This document shows, one piece after another, positions 1 through 9,870 of a stretch of 64,000 nt of DNA. The translations under genes and the position numbers were made by a program. The stretch covers positions 5,649,501-5,713,500 of the forward strand of contig OU015661.1 in the NCBI GenBank assembly GCA_907165275.2. Direction: 5' to 3'. Under the pieces are notes generated by a model. That model saw only the letters and a list, made by a program, of their open reading frames with translations. It was not told the DNA's origin and searched no databases. Every line of letters starts with the position of its first letter. The stretch's first letter is position 1. Origin of the DNA: Zygaena filipendulae. Lineage: Eukaryota > Arthropoda > Insecta > Lepidoptera > Zygaenidae.

Positions 1-144
1 TTTAATGTTAATTGACATTCAACTAATATTAAACTTAATTAGTTAAATGACAATTAACATTAATGAACGTCTCTGCAGCAATTTTGTTTTAAAAGCTTTA
101 TCTACTTAAAATTAAGTACCTATTTAAACGACTCAGTGCAGCCG
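1..144. mobile_element. Harbinger-like palindromic MITE, right part, cut by window start
   Basis: The sequence has the right half of the foldback family seen whole at 40605-40849: the shared words GTTAATTGACATT, AACGTCTCTG and CAATTTTGTTTTAAAA, then a degenerate end reading CAGTGCAGCCG followed by TTA. The left part lies outside the window. It is more diverged than the later copies and sits inside the arm of a large inverted repeat, so it was probably present before that structure formed. Confidence 0.65.
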
Positions 145-540
145 TTACTAAATTTAGAGTTGTAGAGTTTTAAAAGTTTCTAGTTTTGTATACATGTTTG
201 GGCTTAATACTTTTTAAAATATTATAAAGCAATAATACCTATTGGATTTAGATTGTAAAATCATAAAAAGAATAAATTGTAACTTTTAACATTGATTTTT
301 TATAATAAAATTTAGATATTACCTACGGTCTTTGTAATATTAATGTAGACATGAAGGAACAATAAAAATTTTTTGGTAAAATGTGGTAAAATCTAATTTT
401 TAGGTACTTAACTTCACATACCTAAGTATTAATGGCAGTCTTTATATGTATTTTGGTTGGATTAGAATCTATTCATTTGGGTTTTTGAATCTACCTACTT
501 ATGTAGGTACCTATTCTTATACTTACGAACTTTAATCGCT
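1..540. repeat. Left arm of large inverted repeat
   Basis: This stretch matches the reverse complement of 3583-4344 in the same order: MITE, TAATACTTTTTAAAATAT, AATACCTATTGGATTTAGAT, TGTAGACATGAAGG, GGTTGGATTAGAATCTATTC and TATTCTTATACTTACGAAC. The match stops near 540 on the inner side and runs off the window on the outer side. It holds one copy of a 71-87-bp unit that is repeated four times in the other arm. Confidence 0.75.
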
Positions 541-626
541 TACCTACTCCTAATGATAGTTTAAGTAAGGATAACGCACCTTCATACTACGCGGCGCGGC
601 GTTCAAATATTGTTGCTCTATGACGT

Positions 627-863
627 ATATGGACGGAGATAAGCAATAATATGTTAACCCACAAAATTAAGTTATTGCTTCTGAACGATTTATTGAGAGT
701 TAGGGAACGTTTTTTAATTATGTGTTTACCTTATTACATTGTTTAAGTATGTAACTAAATATTGAACATAAAAAATGTTGACAGAAAATGGCGCTATAAT
801 TTGAAAACACGATTTACTCAAAATTTCTGCAGTGTGGGTTAACACACTATTGCTTATTGAAAT
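627..863. mobile_element. GTTAACCCAC-type MITE, copy A
   Basis: The ends are inverted repeats: ATATGGACGGAGATAAGCAA with ATGTTAACCCACA on the left, and TGTGGGTTAACACACTATTG with CTTATTGA on the right. Copies B (50443-50686) and C (18205-18288) share the same ends. The termini lie in TATA-rich sequence, which suggests a TA-type target site. No coding content is seen; the 65-codon reading frame on the minus strand here is just MITE sequence. Confidence 0.65.
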
Positions 864-1068
864 CAATAAACAAAAACCGTAATGATATGAAAAAAAATAA
901 TAAATAAACTCATATAATATCAAATATGTAGGTGCACCAATGATAATAATTAATCTATCATACCTACGTAATCACTCAGGTACACTAAAACTGAATTTTA
1001 CAAATTTATACATATTATCAAAAATTTATACATAAATGATATTCCTTTAATACTAATAATATTATCAA
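864..1068. other. AT-rich spacer
   Basis: AT-rich sequence with scattered TAGGT words. No gene or repeat was recognised. Confidence 0.5.
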
Positions 1069-1263
1069 CTAGCTGTGCCCCGCGGTTTCACCCGCGGTAA
1101 TTTCGGAGTTCCCGCGGGAATTCCGGGATAAAAAGTATCTTATGTCCTTCTCTGTACCCCTGACAACGTGCATGCTAAATTTCATCCAAATCCGTTCAGC
1201 CGTTTTTGCTTGATTGAGTAACAAACATCCAAACACCCACACTTCACATTAATATTAGTAGGA
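1069..1263 (-). mobile_element. Lep1-like non-autonomous Helitron, full length
   Basis: Read on the minus strand it begins with TC (after A), runs through a conserved body and ends in a GC-rich hairpin (CGCGGGTGAAACCGCGGGG) followed by CTAG and then T. A TC start, a 3' hairpin close to CTAG and an A/T insertion site are the hallmarks of Helitrons. At about 195 bp it cannot code for a helicase, so it depends on an element elsewhere. It is the reference copy for the short subfamily in this window. Confidence 0.8.
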
Positions 1264-1879
1264 TGAATGAAATATTATCATCGGTCGGTAGGATAAGGGC
1301 AAGACGTAGGCCAAATTGAAAAGGGAAGGGTTTGCAAAATAAAAAGCTATTCTATTAATACATTATCTTTTATATTCTTTCATGAAACATTTTACAATCC
1401 AAACTCTACAGTACTCGGCACTGAGCTCTCCAAATCAAATGATGAATCTAGTTTTCTTTTACCACTTTTCTTTCAAGTTTCATTGTTCAGAGTGCTTACT
1501 CGGGCCGTCTTTGAGGGACGCGGGACGGGGTCATGCCCACCATGATTCCCCCCACCTCCTTTGCACGCACATGACTGTACAATGGAAAATATTAATGTTG
1601 CGAATCCCTTTATTTTCTTTAAATAATGGCAAGCCTGTCGCAATGACCTTGAATTAGTATTATTTGGTGATTTTTTACCGCCTTGTGTCGATGCGGCACG
1701 GCGACATTATAATAATAATCCACTTCACAACACACAGATCTACTTGATCCCACAGTAAGCTAGTATTAGCTTGTGTCGTGGAAACCAAGCAAACGTGGTA
1801 TATGCATATATATATATATATATACCTACTACATAGAATTACATATATATTATACTATTGATATATAAACACACCTAGA
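1264..1879. other. Non-coding spacer with a (TA)n microsatellite
   Basis: Mostly AT-rich. A modestly GC-rich patch lies at about 1500-1570 and a (TA)n run at 1805-1825. A 91-codon open frame across 1382-1657 shows no domain or signal and is not supported as a gene. Confidence 0.5.
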
Positions 1880-1995
1880 CTGGAAAGAACCCTGTGTTCA
1901 TCACACAAAGTGCACCCCCACCGGGAATCGAACCCGGAACCTCTTGATTAGCGGGCAGGCATGGTGACAGCTACTACGCCAATCGGGTCGTCATA
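1880..1995 (-). mobile_element. tRNA-derived SINE (head region)
   Basis: On the minus strand there is an A-box-like TGGCGTAGTAGCTG followed about 45 bases later by a perfect B-box core GGTTCGATTCCC in the setting GTTCCGGGTTCGATTCC. That is the internal RNA polymerase III promoter of tRNA-derived SINEs. The segment does not fold as a full tRNA: no matching acceptor stem flanks it. The 3' end is not clearly defined and may reach about 1870. Confidence 0.6.
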
Positions 1996-2078
1996 CGGGT
2001 CGGGTCGACATTTGATACTTGAATATTTTCTGGCGTTTGTTAAGTAAGAATTTGTTTTTTTATCGTTTTTATTGGTAA

Positions 2079-2403
2079 CTAGCTATGCCCCGTGGTTTCA
2101 CACGCCGCACGCGTGAGTTTCGGAATTCCCGCAGGAACTATTTCTTTTTAAAATTATTATTATTTAGCCTAAGTTACTCCTTATAACATCAGCTATCTGC
2201 CAGTGAAAGTCCTGTTAAAATTGGTCCAGCCCTTTCAGAGATTACCTACCTGAAAAAAAGACCGACAGACAGACAGAGAAAAATAAAAAAAAAAAAATTA
2301 TGTAAGTAGCACATATAATTTCATATAGATTTAGTGAAAAGTTAATAATTTGGAAATACAAACAGACACTTCAATTTTATTTATATCTATGTATACATAT
2401 AGA
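2079..2403 (-). mobile_element. Lep1-like Helitron, long subfamily
   Basis: The CTAG and core (diverged to CTATGCCCCGTGG) are at the left. The body words TCAGCTATCTGCCAGTGAAA and TTTGGAAATACAAACAGACA match the copies at 30021 and 42303. The distal end GA before T gives the expected TC start on the minus strand. It carries a short A-rich run and GACAGACAGA repeats. Confidence 0.7.
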
Positions 2404-2604
2404 TGCAATAATTAATGCAATATTAATAAGTTTTTTCCACACTTGCAATTAAAATATTTTGGATTTTCGTTATTATATTTTGAGTTTATTCGAGTAACTT
2501 ATATAAATACCTACGTATCACCTCACAAAGCATTTGTGTCTAATACATTTTCCATGAAAATAGTTTGCGTATTTTCTGGTGGCAGTCAATGATATTATAA
2601 GTGA

Positions 2605-2840
2605 CTAGCTGTCCCGCGCGGTTTCACCCGCGATAATTCCGAAGTTCCCGCGGAATTGTTCTATACAAACTTTGCAACCCCTTTTAATCCCCTTAGGGGT
2701 TGAATTTTTGAAAATCCTTTCTTATCGGATGCTTACGTCATATAACACACCCTCCAAGTTTCAGGTCTCTACGATCAGCGGTTTAGGCTGTGCTTTGATC
2801 CATCAGTCATTCAGGACAAGGCATTTTATATGTAGGTACC
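2605..2840 (-). mobile_element. Lep1-like Helitron, third subfamily
   Basis: It starts with CTAG and CTGTCCCGCGCGGTTTCACC, then a different body containing ACCCCTTTTAATCCCCTTAG and a GGATGCTTACGTCAT segment. The distal boundary is approximate because no second copy of this body lies in the window. Confidence 0.6.
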
Positions 2841-2858
2841 TATAGATTACCTAAGTAT

Positions 2859-2932
2859 TATTTATTTTATTTATTTATTCATTCTTTATTGCACAATAAG
2901 TACAAATGGCACAATGGTACAATTAAAGGAGT
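2859..2932 (-). mobile_element. LINE 3' end (5'-truncated)
   Basis: Read on the minus strand: TTTGTACTTATTGTGCAATA, then AAGAATG and an (AAAT)n tail. A polyadenylation-like AATAAA just before an A-rich simple tail is typical of 3' ends of lepidopteran non-LTR retrotransposons. Only about 75 bp remain and no reverse transcriptase is present. Confidence 0.55.
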
Positions 2933-2966
2933 GGTATTGCGTTTTCTGTTGGACTTTGTTTTTATA

Positions 2967-3100
2967 TTAGCTGTCAGGTTTCACCCGCGAAAATTCCAGG
3001 ATAAAATACCTATATGTAGATATAAACCTTCCTCATGAATCACTCAATCATTGGTGAAAATCCTTGCGTAGTTTTAAAGATCTAAGCATAAAATGCAACA
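2967..3100 (-). mobile_element. Helitron fragment
   Basis: Begins TAGCTGTCAGGTTTCACCCG, lacking part of the GC hairpin, and continues with a weakly conserved body (CTCATGAATCACTCAATCAT). The far end is not recognisable. Confidence 0.45.
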
Positions 3101-3185
3101 AAGTTAATCGTAAAATGATTGGAATTTCGCGTAGCATAGGTAGATATGGTTTGTAATTTGAGTTCCGCTTTTCGCTTTCATCTTA

Positions 3186-3401
3186 CTAGCTGTTCACGCG
3201 GATTTCATATGCGTTATTTTCGGATTTCCCTCGAGAATTCCAGTATTTTTATACTGGAATTCTGTACTTTTGTACCCCATGACTTTCTCTGTATTTACCG
3301 CTGACAACGTGTGTGCAAAATTTCTTAATAATCAGTTGAGTAGTTAGGGCGTTACAAACAGACAAACAAACTCACTTTCGCATTCATAATAATAGTAAGG
3401 A
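3186..3401 (-). mobile_element. Lep1-like Helitron, full length, diverged
   Basis: CTAG at the left, then CTGTTCACGCGGATTTCATA (mutated core). The body words CTGACAACGTGTGTGCAAAA and GTTACAAACAGACAAACAAA follow, and the distal end is GTAAGGA before T. A short internal duplication around TACTGGAATTC is also present. Confidence 0.65.
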
Positions 3402-3582
3402 TTTTTATTTATTGATTGATAAGACGCGCTATCTCCTGGTCGTATAGGTACCTAATCAATTTTATTATCCATAATCCATATAGGCAAGCAATCAATTAAG
3501 AAAAGTTGAGTTTGAGTTTACAACATACATTGCTGTTTCTGAGGTCGAAGTACATAGCTATACCTACTATTTTAGAGAATAA

Positions 3583-4344
3583 ACGATTACGTTCGTAAGT
3601 ATAAGAATACCTACATAAGTAGATTCAAATCCCAAGTGAATAGATTCTAATCCAACCAAAACTTAAAGAAGCTAAAAAAATTATTTTGCTTAAATAAAAA
3701 CTGATGAGTATATAACCTAATTTTTTTTTTATTGTACCTTCATGTCTACATTAATATTATAAAGACAGAAGGTGATATCTACATTTTATTATAATAAATT
3801 AATGTTAAAAGTTACAATTTACTCTTTTCATGATTTTTCACCATAGCTTGTACCTTTTACTATAAGAAATAAATTTTAAAAGTTACAATTAATTCTTTTT
3901 ATGATTTTTCACCGTAGGTCTTATCTACCTTTTATTATAAGAAATCAATGTTAAAACTTATAATTTAGGTATGCTTTTTCATTCATGATTTTTCATCGTA
4001 GTTACTATTATCTATCTTTTATTATAAGAAATCAATGTTAAAAGTTGCAATTTATTCTTTTCAGCTTTTTTTTCAATCTAAATCCAATAGGTATTATTGC
4101 TTGAAAAATATTTTAAAAAGTATTAAGTCCAAACGTATAAAAAACTAGAAACTTTAAAAACTCTATATTTAATTAATTTAGTATCAGCCGCACTCAAGTC
4201 TTTTTAATGATAAGGTGTACCTACTTAATTTTAAGTAAAGATTTTTAAAACTAAATTGCCGCACGGAAAGACGTTCAATAAATTAATGTTAATTAGCATT
4301 TAACTAATTAAGTTTAATTCAGTTGAATGTTAAATAACATTAAA
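3583..4344. repeat. Right arm of large inverted repeat, with expanded tandem unit
   Basis: The reverse complement matches 1-540 in order. It is longer than the left arm because the segment TTTTATTATAAGAAATCAAT...TTTTTCACCGTAGG is present as four tandem units starting near 3784, 3855, 3930 and 4017 (spacing 71, 75 and 87 bp), against a single unit in the left arm. Confidence 0.75.
3784..4075. repeat. Four-unit tandem repeat (71-87 bp)
   Basis: Each unit starts with a TTTTATTATAAGAAATCAAT-like block, then AATGTTAAAAGTTACAATT and a CATGATTTTTCACCGTAG block. Units differ by substitutions and small indels, so the expansion is not very recent. Confidence 0.7.
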
Positions 4345-4450
4345 TGAATGAACGTCTCTAGGTGCGACAATTTTGTTTTTAAAATCTTTACTTAAAAGTT
4401 AAAATTAGGTAGGTAAGTAGGTATTAATCATTAAAACAACTCTGAATCGC
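4185..4450. mobile_element. Harbinger-like palindromic MITE, diverged copy
   Basis: Left end CAGCCGCACTCAAGTC, an internal palindrome around GTTAATTAGCATTTAACTAA, then AACGTCTCTAGG and TTTTGTTTTTAAAATC. It is the counterpart of the copy at 1-144 in the other inverted-repeat arm. The right terminus is degenerate. Confidence 0.6.
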
Positions 4451-4524
4451 AAAGCATTTGACTCCCACGGCCCTCCCCATTGAGTGAATGTCACACATAC
4501 ATATTAGGTATTATAAAACAAAGT

Positions 4525-4650
4525 ACTCATCCGCGTCTAACTGTCTGTTCGCTATAAACTCAAAAACTACTGAACGGATTTTCAGGCGGTTTTTTTCCAA
4601 TAGATATAGTGATTTATGAGGAAGATTCTAATTTTGTTGATGTTGTGTAA
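4525..4650 (+). mobile_element. Helitron fragment (5' part)
   Basis: Contains GTCTGTTCGCTATAAACTCA, ACTACTGAACGGATTTTCA and CAATAGATATAGTGATTTAT, matching the first half of the Helitron at 44493-44662. The 3' hairpin and CTAG are missing. Confidence 0.5.
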
Positions 4651-4728
4651 TCTCACTGACTTTACAAAGGTAAAGTCATAAAAATTGGTCTCTTAGCTTG
4701 TAAGTTTAATGAGCATGTTGACTAATTT

Positions 4729-5000
4729 TTTTTAGTCAATCTTGTAGATTAATAAAAAATATTGGACACGTATTTTTTTACGTATCTAATTAAAAAATAA
4801 CGGCCATACATTGAGTTGAAATTTCGCGTGACGTCACTCTTAGGACAGTTAGTATGGCGGTTTTAGCAGTTAGTGACGTCACGACCCCCTCACCCTTAAC
4901 TTTAATGCGCTTTATTTCTGTATATTTTAGTTTATTTGAAAAAGCAAAAATTACGTGTCTATTGCTTTTTTTTCTAACTGACGGACTAATTAGAATTTTG
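4729..5000. mobile_element. GTCCGTC-ended MITE, copy 1
   Basis: Left end AGTCAATCTTGTAGATTAAT with TATTGGACACGTATTTT; right end TACGTGTCTATT with CTAACTGACGGACTAAT. These are imperfect inverted repeats. The body carries two palindromic CRE words, TGACGTCA at 4829-4836 and 4874-4881, and GCGCTTTATT near the right arm. Eight more copies lie in the window. Confidence 0.7.
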
Positions 5001-5230
5001 ATTTTCAAAAGTAGTCAACATCCCTATTATTAAAATTTGTTATTAGTAAGCAGATAACTACTGTATAGGAGACAAGTCCCTATAACAAATAAAATCCTAG
5101 TTTAGGGACTAGTGCTCCATTATTGTAGAACTCCATTATTGTTTTTTTTGTTCAATAAACGCTTTTTCTTTTGCTTTTTTTTTTCAACGCTTTTTAAATG
5201 TTGGAAGTGTTGGAAAAAGTCAAGCCGCTT

Positions 5231-5322
5231 ACGTTGTCAGGGATAGAGAAGGAGATAGGGTGCTTTTTAACTCGGGATTTCCGTGGTAAGTCCGAATTTG
5301 ACGCGGGTGAAACCGCGTGACG
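5231..5322 (+). mobile_element. Helitron fragment (3' half)
   Basis: Contains GTTGTCAGGGATAGAGAAGG, a TTTTTAACTCGGGATTTCC-like segment and GACGCGGGTGAAACCGCGTG. The terminal CTAG has been lost. Confidence 0.5.
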
Positions 5323-5462
5323 TGAAGCAGTCAGTATATATGGTTGCGCTGGAGACCGATAGCGCTGTTGAATGAAATACTAAAACTGTAACATGTCACA
5401 TATTCGTTTTTAAATTTCTGTAGGTCCTGACGCTCGTTCAAGTTCGGTCCAAGGTTAATTAC

Positions 5463-5530
5463 CTAATTTATTTTATTTTATTTATTGCTCGTCAACATAA
5501 TGTGCACCACTACAAGAGCATGAATCATAA
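5463..5530 (-). mobile_element. Possible LINE 3' tail
   Basis: A (TTTTA)n / TTTATT-rich run is followed by GTCAACATAATGTGCACCAC, resembling the minus-strand 3' end of a non-LTR element. Little sequence remains. Confidence 0.35.
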
Positions 5531-5689
5531 CACAGAAAAATATTTAATATTTAAAATAAAATTAATCAGCGCGATACGAAATTGCATTAATAGTTACTTT
5601 AATGTTTGACGTTTCAAAGGTTATGTTTTAATAATATCGAGATTCGAGAAATAGCGCGATCGGCCTCCAGTTAAGGTTTGTATTGCATC

Positions 5690-6077
5690 GTGGATGCTGT
5701 ATGGAGAAAAGATAGAGACGCGTGGCGCGGGGCGGGTGGGGCGGGCGGGGCGTCGCGGCGGCAATGGTGGCGGCGCTGCAGTTTTCCCCGCCCGCACCGC
5801 GCCGTGGGCCGCATTTTCCGCGAGGGGCGCGCCGTCCCCCTCGCCCGAGCCGGGAAATCGCGCGTGCAGAGCGCGCCTCACAGCTCTCAGTCCGCCTCAG
5901 CCGTCGCGCTACGACGCTTGCGAGTCGCGTGCTACTGCATAACCTCCGCTCGGTGCGAACGTTCGCTGCTTTTATATTGTATAGGAGCGAAGCGCGCGGC
6001 GAAAATAGTGAGCTCGTGGCCGGGAAAGGCGAGAGCCCGGTACGAGTCGATATCGAGTGCTAGGTGTGGGTGGCGCG
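5690..6077 (+). promoter_or_regulatory. GC-rich promoter / 5' UTR island
   Basis: An abrupt change from AT-rich flanks to strongly GC- and CpG-rich sequence immediately upstream of the signal-peptide exon. A good initiator word TCAGTC lies at 5887-5892, about 190 bases before the ATG; a second TA-rich patch (TTTATATTGTATAGG) lies at about 5970. Several reading frames are open here only because stop codons are rare in GC-rich DNA. The transcription start is an inference. Confidence 0.55.
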
Positions 6078-6201
6078 ATGCTGCCTGCGCTGGTGCTGGT
6101 GGCGCTGGCCCTGGTGGGCACGGCGGCCCCGGTGCGGGCGCGCCACCACCCGCCCGGCCTGCGCGAGGACGAGCCCGCCCGGCGCGCCACGCGCCCCGCC
6201 G
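6078..6201 (+). CDS. First coding exon: signal peptide of a secreted or membrane protein
   Basis: The ATG at 6078 lies in GGCGCG-ATG (purine at -3). The first residues form a textbook signal peptide: a hydrophobic core LPALVLVALALVGTAA at residues 2-17, with likely cleavage after A17 or A21. A basic, proline-rich stretch follows (RHHPPGLREDEPARR, residues 22-36). After 41 codons plus one base the frame meets a strong splice donor G|GTGAGT at 6202, so the intron is phase 1. Phase-1 introns directly after a signal-peptide exon are common in multidomain extracellular proteins (immunoglobulin, EGF, LRR types). No domain is present in this exon and I do not recognise the gene; later exons were not found downstream. 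An in-frame GTG lies just upstream, but ATG is the sensible start. It is an exon and not a short gene, because the frame beyond the donor loses its composition and stops at 6284. Confidence 0.6.
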
Positions 6202-6649
6202 GTGAGTACCGACACGCCGACCACAACCATAAATATCATGACAATAGCAATATTCATTTTGAGGTTATCTTAACGTTTAATTAGAGCTAAATTTCATGCT
6301 AAATTTTCATGTTGTATTTCAATAAGTTACCCTAAGAATTAATGTTGTTGTTGCTTTCCTGAATGAACCAAAAAAGAATCTTTTACATTTTATGTTTTAA
6401 AACGAGTTCCACATGTGAATTTGAATAAAAAAATAGATTTAACCTAGGAAAGTTGGTTGGACAACACAGTAGGTTGGTGTTTGATTTAGAAATCCACCTG
6501 CACAACTCACGCACATACCTAGTTTCATCGCGGCTCCTCCGCTTTGCTACGATACTACACTTGTCTACCTACTTAGGTACCTATTTTATTATAAACTTTG
6601 TCAATATACGATATTATCTGAAGTATAGTATCTATCGTTATCAGTAAGC

Positions 6650-6785
6650 CGATACCAGTGCTGGTGCGGTGGAATAATAAAAACAATACCACGTGAGAGC
6701 GCCGCGTCGGCGCGGCGGCGAAGCAGCCGGTGTCGGTTCCATTTCAAGCCCGCCAGGTGCGCGTGCGCCGATTACTTTATCTGTC
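6650..6785. promoter_or_regulatory. GC-rich intronic block near the exon
   Basis: A CpG-rich patch about 450 bp after the donor with an E-box CACGTG at 6690-6695 and GCGCCGCGTCGGCGCGG. It could be a promoter-proximal regulatory element. The rest of 6202-6990 is AT-rich with nothing recognised. Confidence 0.3.
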
Positions 6786-6990
6786 CGTATAGGAAATTGA
6801 GAAAAATTTCAAGAGCTCTATTTTCGCAGAATGATACAATAGATAATCCCTTTTATCGGTCAAAGACTTCGTTAATCTGTACCTACCGAACATGTAGTAC
6901 TTGAAAGATATAGGTAGGTATGTAAATACAAAATATTATTGTCAAAATAATGTAAAAATTCACCTACCTCGATAGATGAGACTGTGACAT

Positions 6991-7217
6991 CCATACTAAT
7001 ATTATAAAAACATACTAATATTATAAATACGAAAGCTACTCTGTCTGTTCATGTATTACCTTTCACGTCATAACTACATATATCTGATCCGACCGATCCG
7101 ATCGCGATCGTCATGAAATGTTGCATACAACGTGTATGCAAAACATAGGAAATTTTAACTCAGAATTCCCACGGAAATTTTGAGATTAACGCGGGTGAAA
7201 CCAAGGGGAACACCTAA
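6991..7217 (+). mobile_element. Lep1-like Helitron, diverged, plus orientation
   Basis: A duplicated 5' block CATACTAATATTATAAA at 6991 and 7011, then GTCATGAAATGTTGCATACA, TTTTAACTCAGAATTCCCAC and ACGCGGGTGAAACCAAGGGG. The final CTAG has become CTAA. The duplicated head suggests insertion beside an older head or a template slip. Confidence 0.6.
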
Positions 7218-8264
7218 TTAAACCCTAACAGTTAACGAAATGAATGCGATGAACGATTCTTAAGTCACTTAATTAGAAGAACAAAAAAATTAAGGGTAAA
7301 AATAGAAATATTCATTAAAAATGAAATAAAATGGGTGTAGTATAGTAGTAAAAGTATCATACAAATAAATCTGACAACTTTATCGGTTTAACTTACGTAA
7401 ATGAGAAAAAAAGTGTGAAATCAATACATTTGTCTGCTCTGTTCCTTTGTTCTGTTCAAGATTTTATTGAAAAAAATTAATAAGTACATTCATTTTTGAT
7501 TTTAATGACTGAAACAATTTCTTAATGTAAATTATATTAATAAGAAAACTAATTTTATAGGTTCTTTAATCAAGAATTATTGCCGAATGTCGTATACGAC
7601 TTTGCAATCTTATCAAAGAAACATAATTACTTATGAGCAAAATTATGAAAGGTATTAACTACACATAAATACCTAAATATTCTGGGAGATGCGTAAAATT
7701 ATCAAATTGTTACGGAAATTTCTTACATTAGATATTGTTATAAATTTAATATCTTATCATACAATTATGATCTTATATTATGTTATCATTACATCAACCA
7801 CAGTAGTATATATAATTCGTAATAACTATAAATATAATATTATTTCATAAACTAAACTGTTTCATAAACTGTGTTCAGCTAAAAAGTATACTAAATAGAT
7901 TCATGTTTTGTTACTAATATTTTTTTTTAATAAAAATTAGTATGTAACAACAATGGGGCAGAGTTACTAAATTAAAACATGATCAAAACCTTCGGTGCAT
8001 CTTATGGAATCATAATTTTTTTAATTTAAAAAATGAGCTACGTGTATTAATTAGATATTTCATAGCTGTCTTTTGTGAATCTTGAGAATTCAGTTTTCAT
8101 AAACTAAATGTTATAGTTATCCTAAAATTATGATTATTCTTCGTTGTTTCAGACATTTCCCTTTATTCCGTTTCTAAAATCGAATTGTTCAATTTTCCTA
8201 TTGTTTATAATTATTTTCCGAATAAATAAATTTTTAAATAATACTATAACTACTTATAATATTA
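7218..8264. other. AT-rich sequence, nothing recognised
   Basis: Very AT-rich with many short poly-A/T runs. No repeat family, gene or regulatory block was recognised. Confidence 0.5.
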
Positions 8265-8575
8265 CTAGATGTGCCCCGCGGTTTCACCCTCGTGAATGTC
8301 GGAATTCCCGCAGGAAGTCCAAAGTATAGCGTAATTTACTCCTTATAATATCAGCTAATTAGCAGTGAAAATCCCGTCAAAATCAGTCCAAGCGTTTTAG
8401 AGATTCATCCGCGTGAGTTCCCGAATTCCCGCAGAGACTAAAAAATTCTTTCATATTCTTCTTCTACTTAGAATAACAAACAACAAAAAAAGAATTAGCG
8501 AAATTGGTCCAGCCGTTCACGCGTAATGCTGTGACCAAGGGAAATAGGGATTAATTTTTATTGTATATAGAAAGA
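8265..8575 (-). mobile_element. Double-core Lep1-like Helitron
   Basis: CTAG with GATGTGCCCCGCGGTTTCAC at the left, then about 140 bp later a second core-like block ATCCGCGTGAGTTCCCGAAT. The distal part GTCCAGCCGTTCACGCGTAA and TGACCAAGGGAAATAGG ends at GA before T. The same two-core layout occurs at 50680-50986, so this is a stable subfamily and not a chance nesting. Confidence 0.65.
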
Positions 8576-8699
8576 TCACCTAAATAGTTCAACTCTACAT
8601 CCAGCATAAATACAATAAATAAAATTCGTATTGAAGTGTCTGTTTGTAATGTCAAAATAAGCTTTTTAGTTTATTCTAAATGCATATTGTAAAAGTTTA

Positions 8700-8870
8700 T
8701 ATACGGTAAGACCTACTTGTAAAGAAATGTGTGTCTGTCTATCTGTCCGTTTTTTACGGCTAATGTCAAAAACGGTGATGAGTTGATTTTATAAGGAGTA
8801 ACTTAGGCTATTTTTAAGAAAGTTCTTGCGGAAATTCCGAAACTTGCGCCGGTAAATTCGTGGGGCAAGA
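8700..8870 (+). mobile_element. Degenerate Helitron
   Basis: Contains GTGTCTGTCTATCTGTCCG, TAAGGAGTAACTTAGGCTAT (shared with the long subfamily) and TTCCGAAACTTGCGCCGGTA. The terminal hairpin is decayed and CTAG is absent. Confidence 0.5.
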
Positions 8871-9485
8871 TTGGTTATAATTACATGAAAGGAATTAATA
8901 AAAATAAAAAACAATCCTTATTGTTTATTAAAGTATTTCAGTTATTTTATATTCTTTAAATTCCTCTTCTTTCTTTTATGAAATGGTTATTTATAGCGTC
9001 CTTAACTTTGACGTGGCAAGTGACAAGACAAGGACATCTTTGCCATTTTGTCAGGCAAGAGACATCAAAAAAGTTCTCCCGGTAGACGGCTATGACTCAT
9101 TTTCTTAACAACTTTCATTCATTTTCCGGATCGGATAAAGTCATTGCGTTTGCCAAAATATATCTTAAGTATTGTGCCAAAAACTATATTATCCGCTAGA
9201 GAAGAGAGTCGTCTTTGTCACTTTAGTCTAGACAGTGAAATCAAATGACAGACGGGGAGAAACATTTGGACGCACTTAGCAAACCATATTGCAGGCAACG
9301 TGTTTATTATGTCAGGACTAATACTGTGCACATATTGATCTATGTGAAGAAAATGTGAAAAATAATAACATTTTTCTGAAAGTACTAAAAAAAATCTTAA
9401 AAATGTTTGTTTTTATATTTACATTAATTTGATGTCTTCACTAGATATAATAAAATAGTAAATAAAAAGCAATCATAGCATAATA
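8871..9485. other. Spacer without recognised features
   Basis: About 9000-9300 is more complex in base composition than its flanks (GACGTGGCAAGTGACAAGAC and similar) but has no open frame or known motif cluster. Confidence 0.4.
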
Positions 9486-9700
9486 AAATATCTATCTGGG
9501 GGCACGGTAGTGCCTCCGCCAAGACGAGACAAGCGAAGCGGGAACACTACCTATCTTTTCTCGAAGCGCTTCGTCGTTTTTTTGAACCCTTATAACTTGC
9601 GTTTGGATTATACCAGATAAACGAAATTCTCGGTATATGTTGTGAATAGCGGACTTATCAAACATACAAAGTTTTAATTGCATAGATCTTATACTTAAGA
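9486..9700. repeat. Probable dispersed repeat
   Basis: GGGGGCACGGTAGTGCCTCC, GCGAAGCGGGAACACTACC and CTCGAAGCGCTTCGTCG resemble a phrase I recall from other lepidopteran genomes, but there is no second copy in the window to prove it. A 63-codon minus-strand frame here has no recognisable domain. Confidence 0.3.
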
Positions 9701-9870
9701 TTTTATTGATATTTAAAAAACCCTGATTTTGTCAGACTCACTGATGATCAACAAATCATCAGAATTCTTAGGGTATTTCCTAATGTCCTAGAGTTCATAT
9801 GACGGGCACTGCCAAAAAGTTATCAGATCTCATGTAGAGCCAAGCTTATAACTCTACACACCCTAACTCT

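Noticed and set aside
1880..1995. A functional tRNA gene on the minus strand
   Set aside because: A and B boxes are present but no acceptor or anticodon stem closes; it fits a SINE head.
5678..6205. Long overlapping frames in several phases and on both strands through the GC-rich island
   Set aside because: They arise from the scarcity of stop codons in GC-rich DNA. Only the frame with an ATG, signal peptide and in-phase splice donor (6078-6201) is supported.
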